Of a stretch of DNA of 64,000 nt, positions 7,757 through 14,981 are shown piece after piece (the first letter of the stretch is position 1; each line of letters starts with the position of its first letter). The stretch spans positions 2,170,001 to 2,234,000 of the forward strand of contig CAWICN010000001.1 in assembly GCA_963834725.1 (NCBI GenBank), written 5' to 3'. The notes beneath the pieces were generated by a model. The model was not told the origin of the DNA, ran no database searches, and saw nothing but the letters and a program-made list of their open reading frames with translations. Both the position numbers and the translations under genes were made by a program. The stretch is from PALSA-693 sp963834725 (GTDB lineage Bacteria; Actinomycetota; Acidimicrobiia; Acidimicrobiales; Palsa-688).

Positions 7757-8158
7757 CTACCCAGTATCGGCGAGCCCCGGCCGGCGCCGGCTCATCCACA
7801 CGAGGACGCCGGCGGCACCGGCAGCAGCCGTGGCGACCGTGATACCCCCGACGTAGGCGGCGCGCAGCATCCGGTTGGCGCCCGGCGCCGGGTCGGCCAG
7901 CCCGGCCGCAGCGAGGGCCTCCAGGACTTCGGCGATGGCGCCCGGAGGGGCGGCGGTCTCTTCGTGGCGGAGCGACCGGAGGTGGCGCAGGATGCGCCGG
8001 TACGCGGCCACCTCGGCCTGGCATCGCAGACACTGCTCCACGTGACGACTCAGACGCTCGTCGATGGCCCGTTCGCCAGCGGCCAGGCCCGGCAGCCGGG
8101 CAGCTACCTGGCGACAGTCGGCCGTCCGCAGCCGGACGATCTCAGCTAACGCGCGCAT
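7757..8158 (-). CDS. Zinc-finger anti-sigma factor (membrane-anchored)
   Basis: This 133-residue protein starts at ATG 8158 (MRALAEIVRLRTADCRQVAA), overlapping the 3' end of the sigma-factor gene by 17 bases. HVEQCLRC is the H-x3-C-x2-C signature of the zinc-binding anti-sigma (ZAS) fold, which sequesters its cognate ECF sigma factor. A single C-terminal transmembrane segment (AAYVGGITVATAAAGAAGVL) would place the N-terminal domain in the cytoplasm. The overlap implies translational coupling with the partner sigma factor. Confidence 0.88.
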   Translation of the reverse strand: MRALAEIVRLRTADCRQVAARLPGLAAGERAIDERLSRHVEQCLRCQAEVAAYRRILRHLRSLRHEETAAPPGAIAEVLEALAAAGLADPAPGANRMLRAAYVGGITVATAAAGAAGVLVWMSRRRPGLADTG

Positions 8159-8771
8159 CGGGGGCTTGCTCGACAGGGTCGTGCGCCAGCAACTCCTGGA
8201 GCCGGCGCCGGGCCCGGTGCAACCGCACCTTCGCGGCTGCCTCCGAGATTCCAAGTTCGGACGCGATCCACCTGTGCGGCATGTCGTAGATGTCGCGCAG
8301 GACGATTACCTGGCGCAGGCGCCACGGCAGCATCGCCAAAGCCCTGGCAACCCGTGCTCGCTCGACTTCTTCCGCCATTCGCATCTCGGGATCGTGGTCC
8401 ACGCGCGTGTCGATCACGGGCGCATCGTCGGCCAGGGTCTCGGCGCGGTTCCGGGCCCGCTTGGCCAGCAGGTTGGCCGAGCAGTTGGCGGTGATGCGGT
8501 ACAGCCAGGTCGTGAACTCGGCGTCGCCGCGGAAGCGGCGTAAGCCGCGGTAAGCGCGCAGGTAGGCTTCCTGGACGACGTCGCGAGCGTCTTCGTCCTG
8601 CCCGGTCAGGCGGAGCGCCAGCGTGTAGGCACCGCTGTAGGTCGCCCGGACCAGGTCGTCAAGCGCCGCCCGATCGCCGTTGCGGGCTGCATCCACCAGG
8701 GCCCGTAGCTCGACCCGGCCCTGCATGGCGACGACCCGAGCCAGGCCGGCGCTCTTGTCACCCGGGGCCAA
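8142..8771 (-). CDS. ECF-family RNA polymerase sigma factor
   Basis: This 209-residue group 4 sigma-70 factor has a region 2 core (LALRLTGQDEDARDVVQEAY, then FRGDAEFTTWLYRITANCSA) and region 4 (LPWRLRQVIVLRDIYDMPHR, then IASELGISEAAAKVRLHRAR), which binds the -35 element. The ATG at 8771 or the internal ATG at 8726 (MQGRVELRALV) could be used. It is followed by its anti-sigma gene, so activity is probably controlled by release from the ZAS protein. It begins 32 bases after rpmG, so some transcription may come through from the tRNA-rpmG unit. Confidence 0.93.
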   Translation of the reverse strand: MAPGDKSAGLARVVAMQGRVELRALVDAARNGDRAALDDLVRATYSGAYTLALRLTGQDEDARDVVQEAYLRAYRGLRRFRGDAEFTTWLYRITANCSANLLAKRARNRAETLADDAPVIDTRVDHDPEMRMAEEVERARVARALAMLPWRLRQVIVLRDIYDMPHRWIASELGISEAAAKVRLHRARRRLQELLAHDPVEQAPDARVS

Positions 8772-8803
8772 CGCACGGGGAGCGCCCGGTCGAGCGAGAA
8801 CGG

Positions 8804-8968
8804 TTACCGGGTCTCCTTGTGGACCGTGTGCTGGCGATCCCAGCGGCAGTACTTCTTCATCTCGATGCGCTCGCGGTCGTTTTGCTTGTTCTTCATGGTG
8901 ATGTAGTTGCGTCGTTTGCAGACCTCGCAGGCAAGGGTGACCTTGACTCTCTTCTCGTTCTTAGGCAC
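8804..8968 (-). CDS. rpmG: 50S ribosomal protein L33
   Basis: This 54-residue L33 starts at GTG 8968 and reads MPKNEKRVKVTLACEVCKRR onwards. It is too short for many gene-length cut-offs. It has the zinc-ribbon half CEVC, the NYITMKNKQN segment and the C-terminal QHTVHKETR. The second ligand pair reads YCRWD, so the fourth position is Asp rather than Cys. It lies 32 bases downstream of tRNA-Met, a common bacterial position for rpmG. Confidence 0.95.
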   Translation of the reverse strand: MPKNEKRVKVTLACEVCKRRNYITMKNKQNDRERIEMKKYCRWDRQHTVHKETR

Positions 8969-9000
8969 AGCTCCGACTTCTCCTGTTCTGAATACTGCCC

Positions 9001-9077
9001 TGGTAGCGGCGGTCGGACTTGAACCGACGACAACTCGATTATGAGCCGAGTGCTCTGACCAACTGAGCTACGCCGCC
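9001..9077 (-). tRNA. tRNA-Met (CAT anticodon), CCA encoded
   Basis: On the minus strand the acceptor GGCGGCG pairs with CGCCGCT, followed by discriminator A and an encoded CCA. The anticodon stem CTCGG/TCGAG closes the loop CTCATAA, giving CAT. The T-arm is GTCGGTTCAAGTCCGAC. An elongator tRNA-Met fits the standard tRNA-Thr, tRNA-Met, rpmG order. A lysidine-modified tRNA-Ile cannot be excluded from sequence. Confidence 0.93.
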
Positions 9078-9078
9078 G

Positions 9079-9151
9079 AGCCCCCTGTCGGAATCGAACC
9101 GACGACACCAGCCTTACCATGGCTGTGCTCTGCCGACTGAGCTAAGGGGGC
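9079..9151 (-). tRNA. tRNA-Thr (GGT anticodon), element insertion site
   Basis: This 73-base minus-strand tRNA has acceptor GCCCCCT pairing with AGGGGGC. The anticodon stem CAGCC/GGCTG closes the loop ATGGTAA, giving anticodon GGT. No CCA is encoded. It sits one base from tRNA-Met, so the two are probably one transcript with rpmG. Its 5' half (9113-9151) is duplicated at 14031-14069, which identifies this gene as the attachment site of a now-decayed element. The gene itself is intact. Confidence 0.96.
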
Positions 9152-9219
9152 GGGTAAATGTGGCATCTACCTGGGGTTTTTGTCGACGATTCTCCTGGAC
9201 CGACGTTTGCATAACGTTT

Positions 9220-9236
9220 CAACAGCACATAACTTT
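9220..9236 (+). repeat. 17-bp direct repeat, left copy
   Basis: CAACAGCACATAACTTT, identical to 13952-13968 in the same orientation. It lies 68 bases inside the tRNA-Thr end of the element. It could be a recombinase arm-binding site. Confidence 0.8.
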
Positions 9237-9334
9237 AGACCGTCAACAGCCGCGCGACCGAATCATCCGATGTTCGAGCGTCCAAGCCTACACCGGCCCT
9301 TGTCGCCCCACGGCCGGGCCAGCTGGGGGCGCTG

Positions 9335-10201
9335 ATGCGCTCCTTCGACCGGTCCCTGCGGGCCCTCAAGCGCTCCGCCCGTACCCGGGAGTAGTATCTG
9401 ATGTCGGTCGGCCAGATGATCGACTTCTTCGCCCGGGTCGGGATGCCCGACGACCCGGCCAATATCACTCGCGAGCACGTCGAGACCTTCCTCCGACTTC
9501 GCCGAGCACCACAAGCCGGCGACCGTGCACACCCGCTACAAGTGCCTCCGACTGTTCTTCACCTTCCTGGCCGAAGAAGGCGAGATCGCCAAGCACCCCA
9601 TGGCCCACATGAAGCCGCCGGCAATCCCCGAGACGCCGGTCCCGGTGCTCTCCGCTGAGGACCTCGACCGGCTGCTTCGCACCGTCACCGCACGCGACTT
9701 CGCGTCCCTGCGTGACAACGCCATCATCCGCCTGTTCGTCGACACCGGGATGCGCCGCGGCGAGCTGGCCGGGTTGAGGGTCGAGGACATCGACTTCGAA
9801 CAGGACGTCGCCTACGTCATCGGCAAAGGTTCCCGGCCCCGGGCCTGCCCGTTCGGCGCCAAGACCGGCCAGGCCCTCGACCGGTACCTTCGTGAGCGAG
9901 CCAAGCGACCGGAGTCGTCGCTGGCCTGGCTGTGGCTCGGGAAGAAGGGAAGGCTCTCGGAGTCAGGCGTCCGCCAGGTCGTCGGCCGCCGAGGGGAGGA
10001 AGCCGGCCTGGGGCACGTCCACCCCACCAGCTGCGCCACTCCTGGGCGCACGACTGGCTGGCCCAGGGCGGCCAGGAGGGCGACCTCATGCGCCTCGCGG
10101 GCTGGCGCAGCCGCCAGATGCTCAACCGCTACGCCGCCTCTGCTGCCGACGAGCGGGCCCGGGCAGCGCATCGGCGCCTGTCGCTCGGGGATCGGTTGTA
10201 G
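9335..10201 (+). pseudogene. Tyrosine recombinase/integrase (XerC/D-like), inactivated
   Basis: Across three frames the product reads as a phage-type integrase: MRSFDRSLRALKRSARTRE, stop TAG at 9392, then MSVGQMIDFFARVGMPDD. After a frameshift near 9490 it continues with SDFAEHHKPATVHTRYKCLR, the catalytic-domain segment FVDTGMRRGELAGLRVED (first catalytic Arg), and after a second frameshift near 10022 the HQLRHSW box, AGWRSRQMLNRYA and stop at 10199-10201. The HxxR and Tyr-region motifs survive but sit in different frames. Core-binding and catalytic domains are both present at near-full length. It lies beside tRNA-Thr, the expected position for the integrase of this element. Confidence 0.88.
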
Positions 10202-10217
10202 AGCCAGCCTTTCCGGG

Positions 10218-10490
10218 TCATCGACGCTCCCGGGCCGCGGCGAGACGGCGAGAGCGAACCGACTTGGCGGCGAGGGCGGCGAAGTACGCCTTGCGTGCGC
10301 ACTCGGCGCGACGGAGGCGCTCCCCTTCGGGCAGCCGCTTCTCGGGGTCGACCTCGCGGGCGAAGCGGTCGTTGAACGCCGCCCGGGCATTGCTGGTCAG
10401 CTCCCGACCGTCGTATCGGCTATGCAACCGGTACGCGGCCATCCGGGCCCTCAACGACCGCTCTGTCGGGCTCATCCCCGGCTGAGCCAT
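10218..10490 (-). CDS. Small basic protein typical of actinobacterial integrated elements
   Basis: This 90-residue protein starts at ATG 10490 (MAQPGMSPTERSLRARMAAY). It is Arg/Ala-rich, with FNDRFAREVDPEKRLPEGER, then LRRAECARKAYFAALAAKSV and a basic tail. The pattern R-F-x-R-E-V-D-P-x-x-x-L-x-x-x-E-R-x-R-R-A-E recurs, as far as I recall, in short uncharacterised proteins found on actinobacterial integrative elements. It is mostly helical with no catalytic motif, and no function is known to me. It converges on the integrase pseudogene 16 bases away and appears intact, unlike its neighbours. Confidence 0.65.
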   Translation of the reverse strand: MAQPGMSPTERSLRARMAAYRLHSRYDGRELTSNARAAFNDRFAREVDPEKRLPEGERLRRAECARKAYFAALAAKSVRSRRLAAARERR

Positions 10491-10950
10491 CACCCCCCCT
10501 CGACCGTTCCACGCCTCGGCGCGCCACCGGCCCGCCGACGGAGCCTCCGTCCGGCTCGGGTCGCAGGCATTGGTCGAGGCGATCATGCACGGTGCTGGCA
10601 GCGAACCCCGGCGGGCGAGCACCGTGTCTCGGCTGTCGATCGCCTGCGACAGCCATGACTCGGCTAACTTGACGTCGGCGTGGGCCGGGCCAATCGTAGG
10701 GGCTTGCTCCTCGACCCCGTGGATCATCTGGGATGTCATGGCACCTCCAGGACGGTGGAGGGCCGCTCCCTCCTCTCAACCGCCTGCGACCAGGACCCCG
10801 AAACGAAGCCGCTGCCTGCGCGATCCGGGGGGATGGCTGCTCTGACGGCCCCCGGGGTTGATCTGTCGTCGTTGTCGGGGGTGTGGCCGCGTCGCAACTG
10901 GGTGCGAGGCGTGGGGTACAGGTATCCCGCTTCTGGTCGTGACGACCGGG
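10491..10950. other. Element interior without a supported gene
   Basis: A minus-strand frame continues upstream of the small basic protein to 10739 (start MTSQMIHGVEEQAP), but it lacks a family match. It may be the eroded end of another element gene. Nothing else is supportable here. Confidence 0.4.
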
Positions 10951-11405
10951 CCATACCCGGCAGTCACGCGCGTACCACAAACTGAGCGTGTCGAGCTCGG
11001 GCCCGCAGACGATCACCTCCTCCAACCCCACCACAGCGGCCAGGCTCCACACCCCTGACGCGGTCCAGGCAGATGCAGCGGGGTCCCCGGGGCGCGGGTC
11101 GTCGCGCCCCTTTTACGCCTACACATCTTCACCACCCGGCCCGCCTTGTCGAGGACCGGGACCACCACCGAACCGTCGAGATGCTCATGCCCTGACTCGC
11201 GGTGCACCCCCAGCCGCTGCATCCGGCCCTCGGACCTCGGCACCTCCTCGCGCTGGCGGTTCGGCACCCGGGAGCCCAGGGTGCGCTTCGCGTCGCCCAG
11301 CTCGAACGTCTCCAGCCGCTCACGATGGTCGACCCGTCGGGAGGTGAGGTACCCCAACGACTCCGGAGACCGCGACAAGCGCGTGGTGGTGAAGGCTTCC
11401 TGAAC
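10951..11405 (-). pseudogene. Primase/TOPRIM-like protein fragment
   Basis: Two minus-strand frames join into one recognisable stretch. From 11405 the product reads SPESLGYLTSRRVDHRERLE, then KRTLGSRVPNRQREE, MQRLGVHRESGHEHLDGSVV and VPVLDKAGRVVKMCRRKRGA. It then reads GTPLHLPGPRQG and, after a one-base shift near 11053, VWSLAAVVGLEEVIVCGPEL. This order matches the region between the CHC2 zinc finger and the TOPRIM domain of mobile-element DNA primases (typically G-T-P-L-H-L-x-L-P-G-P-x-x-G-V-W). The zinc finger and the TOPRIM acidic residues are missing. It is clearly broken. Confidence 0.6.
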
Positions 11406-13747
11406 CAGAGGCTCATTGTCCTCCGCCGAGCGGTGAAGCGGACACGGCAGCGTTGCGCATCGATGAGACTGCCACTTGTTCTTCCCCGCGACACCACCAG
11501 CGACGGCTCCCCGTCCTGACGCCGTTAGCGGCCTGTACGAGAGATGCGGCGACAACTGCCGGGGCCAGGACAGCGACACCAACGCGACCACGGGACCGGA
11601 CAGCATGGCGACCGGCGCGACCCAAGCCCAACGCGCAGCCTGGAGCTGGGCCTACCGGCGAGCGGCCATTGGCGCTGCTGCAGGGGGCGGCTCGGAACTC
11701 CTCCACCAGATCGCCGGTGGTCAAACGGCGGAAGATCTCGCGACCATCCGGAGTGACGCGCTGGTCACCCGCCCGGCGACGCCGGCGGCCTTCCTCGAGA
11801 AGCTCCTCACCCACACTCATGCTCGCCAGTCTGCCCACGGCTGTGACGATGTGGCAGCCGGGTCCGCTCCTTCGGCCGCCCGCCTGCCGCCGGCTGCGAG
11901 ATGGTCGATGCCGATCAGCTCCCGCGGCTGCCAGGACCACCTCGAACAGGTCCACCCACTTCCACTGGCCTTCCAGTGGCCCCGGAGGATGGTGTTGCGA
12001 CCAGCGACACCGGCGCCGGTGCGTGTGTCACGACCAGGGCCCGGGCTGACGCCTCGTTTCGCTCGTTGTCCTCGCGAATCGAAAGTCCGGCCCTTCGGGC
12101 CCGCGTGCAATTCGCCGTCGGAACAGAATTGCCGGGCGTGGCCGTCAGAGGGCGGAAAACGATAGGCCGCCAGGGAACGCGGGCGTGGTGTCAGCCGCCA
12201 ACGGCGCCATCCCGACGGCCCCTCCTCCATCACCGTCATTCCCACGCCTCCTTCCCGCCACCAACCCCAACCAACCCCCACCCTCCTCCTCACCCCCCGA
12301 CCTTCCCGGTCATCACCCGACCCTCCCCTCCACCACCACCTCAAGATCCGCTGCCCCACACACCTGGCATTTGAGGTGCAGAGCAAGGTGTTCATTAGGC
12401 CGTGCGGGCGGGCGGGCGGACCCTTCATCCTCGTCTGGACGTCCCTGCTCATAGGAGAAGTCCGGCAGGCGAAGTCGCCGTTCATCGGAGTACCGAGTAC
12501 GCCGCCCATGGTCGACTTCAGAACGCCTGACGCGATGTCCGACGGTCGAATTTTGGGCTCACTTGAGCCGCCGCAAGGGTCGGAGATATGGTCGGCGCCG
12601 GCCTGGATAGGGTCGTGCTAGCGTGTGCTTCGACTCGGATCCCCGGCGAGAAGGCCCGCTGTTGGCCCATGTTCCTGGCCGTGGTGACGCGGTCGTAGCC
12701 GGGCCGAATCCACGGCCCGTCCGGTCCCGGAACCTTCCGGCCATGCCGCCATGCCCAGTTTCGAGAGTCCTGAGCCGCCCGGAATGCGCTTCATTAGCGG
12801 TGTTCTCGGATGCCGATGGACGTCGTGACCCTCCAGCTGCTGGCCCACTACGGGATCGAACCAATCTGACATCCACCCTGGCGCCGTCCTTGTCTCCTCT
12901 CGCAGCGGCCTCAGCGGCGCTCCCGCCCTCCAACTCCCCGCTACCTGCACCTTCAAAAAACACCTGTCCGCCAACGAGCTGCATCACCAACCCGGCGATC
13001 CAGACTCTTCCTGCGTTGCCCACCCGGCCTCGCCGACTCGAACCTCGTGCCCACACCTACGCGATCCACAAGTACCCGCCGCTTCCCCAGACCGCGGCCT
13101 GGCTCCCTGAGGCGATGCGCCCGCTCACCGCCAACCGATCGGCAGCGCCCGCCAACGAGCGTCGGCGCTCGGGCTTGTAATCGAGACCTAGACGACAACC
13201 CATCCCTCTGCCAGCTCGACACCTGGCGACCGCCCGGGCATGCTCCTCGTCTCGGCATCCTCGTCATGACAGTCGGCCTCATCCGCAGCGAGACAGCCAA
13301 CGACCTGCGCATTCTCACTACCGCGGGCGCCACCAGCAGAATCCGGCGTCCCATCACCGCCGCTACCGGGGGTGGCCTCGGCCGCCTCGGCGCAGCCATC
13401 AGGAACCCCCCCTCGCCTATCTTGGCGCCGCGGCCCACTCCCACAACTAGCTCGACCAGCGCCTGAACCACGCACCGTTACCGATCTCCTGCTCATCGTC
13501 GTCGCCCTCCCAACCATCGCCGCCATCGAAGCCTGGATCCTCTCCTGCCGCCAGTCCCCTGCCACCAGGCCAACCGATCGAATGATCGGGCCCGCGCGAC
13601 GCCGCGCGAGCCTCCTACGCGCGCGAGCCTCCTACGACAGAGCACGACCCGGGAGTTGGGGCCGAGACTCCCTGCCGATCGCCGCCGGAGAGATGAGATG
13701 TCATGTCGGCATTGGGCTCCATCCCCTCGTAGCCTCCATCCCAATAC
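11406..13747. other. Element interior, no convincing genes
   Basis: Frames exist on both strands, but most are compositional: Arg/Pro/Ser-rich, overlapping one another, without domains. A minus-strand piece near 11700-11820 (MSVGEELLEEG, then TPDGREIFRRLTTGDLVEEF) may be the end of a gene once upstream of the primase. A pyrimidine-rich run near 12240-12350 (CACCCCCCGACC and similar) gives Pro-rich nonsense frames. The loss of coding signal across more than 2 kb fits an element under no selection. Confidence 0.5.
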
Positions 13748-13927
13748 CTCGCTGACGCGGCACCTGGGCGTTGCAGTCCTTGGGCGTTCCCCAGCTTCCG
13801 ATCCGGCAGCCGGGGCCGCAGTCGGCGCGCCCAGTGACCGGAGGGATAGAACGACCGACCAGCCCGCGGCTTCGAGCCGCCTCAGGAAAGCTGCGGTCTC
13901 CTTGCACTTGCGCCGGGGACGGGGCAT
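13748..13927 (-). pseudogene. HicA-like small protein, frameshifted
   Basis: Reading from ATG 13927, the minus strand gives MPRPRRKCKETAAFLRRLEA and AGWSV. After a frame change it gives YPSGHWARR, then in a third frame CGPGCRIGSWGTPKDCNAQ. Joined, this resembles small actinobacterial proteins with a HicA/dsRBD-like beta-hairpin (an AAGW segment followed by GSHH/SGHW and a G-T-P strand). HicA proteins are mRNA-cleaving toxins. The two shifts make this copy inactive. Identification is by pattern only. Confidence 0.4.
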
Positions 13928-13951
13928 GATCCGCCGGTCACAGCTTCGACG

Positions 13952-13968
13952 CAACAGCACATAACTTT
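13952..13968 (+). repeat. 17-bp direct repeat, right copy
   Basis: CAACAGCACATAACTTT, identical to 9220-9236. It lies 62 bases inside the right attachment site of the element. Confidence 0.8.
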
Positions 13969-14030
13969 GCCTTTATGTCGCCGCTCAACCAGGAGAGTCC
14001 TGGTCAAGCACGCCGTTTAGGCCTCAACGA

Positions 14031-14069
14031 CTTACCATGGCTGTGCTCTGCCGACTGAGCTAAGGAGGC
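14031..14069 (-). repeat. Right attachment site: copy of the 5' half of tRNA-Thr
   Basis: This matches 9113-9151 at 38 of 39 positions, the only mismatch being A at 14066 for G at 9148. It covers the tRNA from nucleotide 1 through the anticodon loop (GCC-TCCTTAGCTCAGTCGG, then GCAGAGCACAGCCATGGTAAG). The 3' half is absent, so it is not a functional tRNA. It marks the far end of the integrated element. Confidence 0.9.
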
Positions 14070-14449
14070 AGAGACCTGCCTGTGACCAGGGAGTTTATCA
14101 TCCCCCTCCCTCAGGAGGCCGCTGTACAACCTCGTCCCAACACAATCACGCAAAAGGATGCTCGATTCCCTGTCACCATTCCCTGTCGCCATTCCCGTCG
14201 CCGGACGCTGGTATCGGCGGTTGTTACCTGGTTTCACGCTACACCGGCGCATGCTGCGGCGCGGCCCGTTCAGCGAGGGACGACAAGACCGTCGGCGGGC
14301 CCGACCAGCTCGCATGGGAAGAGCCTGGCGTAGCGGTGGGTGTACTCGAGCACCATGCGACCGGGCTACAAAGCTTGGTAGCCGGGCGGGATGGTGTGGA
14401 TGGCGCTTCGTCCTCCGCTGGAGGCTCACCCAGCTAGGATCGAGGAGGC
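14070..14449. other. Intergenic region that once lay upstream of tRNA-Thr
   Basis: No gene is supportable. On the minus strand this DNA would have been directly upstream of tRNA-Thr before the element inserted, so it may hold the displaced original tRNA promoter. A purine-rich GAGGAGG at 14442-14448 is the ribosome-binding site of the acetyltransferase that follows. Confidence 0.45.
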
Positions 14450-14965
14450 GTGAAGTACCGACTGGCTACCCATGATGACGCCGAGGCCATCCGGATCATC
14501 TACAACCGCGAGGTCCTGGGCTCCACGGTCACCTTTGACCTGGTGCCCCGCAGCGCCGAGGATCAACTGGCGTGGATGGACGAGCACAGCGGCGCCCACC
14601 CGGCCGTCGTGGCGGTCGACGACCTCGACTGCGTGAGGGGGTTCGGTTCCCTGTCGCCCTACCGATCCCGGCCGGCGTACCGCACGACCGTCGAGGACTC
14701 CATCTACGTCGATGAGGAGGTGCGGAGCCAGGGTGTCGGCCGGGGTCTGCTCACCGAGCTGGTGGCGCTCGCCGGGACCCACGGCTTCCACACCGTCATG
14801 GCCCGCATCGTTCGGGGCCACGAGGCGTCGATACGGCTACACGAGGCCTGTGGGTTCGGCCACGTGGGCGTGGAGCGCGAGGTCGGCCGGAAGTTCGGGC
14901 GTTGGCTGGACGTGGTGCTCATGCAGCGGCTCATCGACCCGACCGGGGTATCCGTCGACAGGTAA
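14450..14965 (+). CDS. GNAT N-acetyltransferase (phosphinothricin acetyltransferase type)
   Basis: This 171-residue enzyme starts at GTG 14450 directly after GAGGAGG. It transfers acetyl from acetyl-CoA to an amine. The N-terminus (ATHDDAEAIRIIYNREV) and LSPYRSRPAYRTTVEDSIYV resemble the Pat/Bar and MnaT branch, which acts on phosphinothricin, methionine sulfoximine or related amino acids. The CoA-binding motif A is VRSQGVGRGLLTELV, and ARIVRGHEASIRLHEACGFG is the conserved motif B segment. The substrate is inferred only at family level. It converges on the MFS gene 16 bases away. Confidence 0.88.
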   Translation: MKYRLATHDDAEAIRIIYNREVLGSTVTFDLVPRSAEDQLAWMDEHSGAHPAVVAVDDLDCVRGFGSLSPYRSRPAYRTTVEDSIYVDEEVRSQGVGRGLLTELVALAGTHGFHTVMARIVRGHEASIRLHEACGFGHVGVEREVGRKFGRWLDVVLMQRLIDPTGVSVDR

Positions 14966-14981
14966 CCCAGGCTACGGACCC

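Larger units (their letters stand above)
9152..14069. mobile_element. Decayed integrative element at tRNA-Thr
   Basis: About 4.9 kb lies between the intact tRNA-Thr and a 39-base copy of its 5' half (38 of 39 bases identical, the first 35 perfect). A 17-base direct repeat, CAACAGCACATAACTTT, lies just inside both ends (9220-9236 and 13952-13968). A tyrosine recombinase gene sits beside the tRNA, as in tRNA-integrating elements, but it carries a stop codon and frameshifts. The interior holds fragments resembling a phage/plasmid primase and a HicA toxin, plus one intact small gene. The rest has no convincing coding frames. It looks like an immobile integrative plasmid or satellite remnant. Confidence 0.8.

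Noticed and set aside
9525..10658. A single 377-residue plus-strand gene covering the integrase catalytic region and beyond
   Set aside because: After about 10022 the frame loses the HxLRH and Tyr motifs, which continue in another frame; the tail past 10201 overlaps the small minus-strand gene.
12185..12454. Pro/Ser-rich plus-strand frames in the decayed element
   Set aside because: They come from a pyrimidine-rich run and overlap other equally weak frames; no family signal.
14031..14069. A second tRNA-Thr gene
   Set aside because: Only the 5' half to the anticodon loop is present; there is no T-arm or 3' acceptor strand, so it is an attachment-site duplicate.
14070..14449. Transposase remnants in the gap after the element
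   Set aside because: Some minus-strand fragments looked transposase-like at first sight, but no catalytic motif or terminal repeat could be found.
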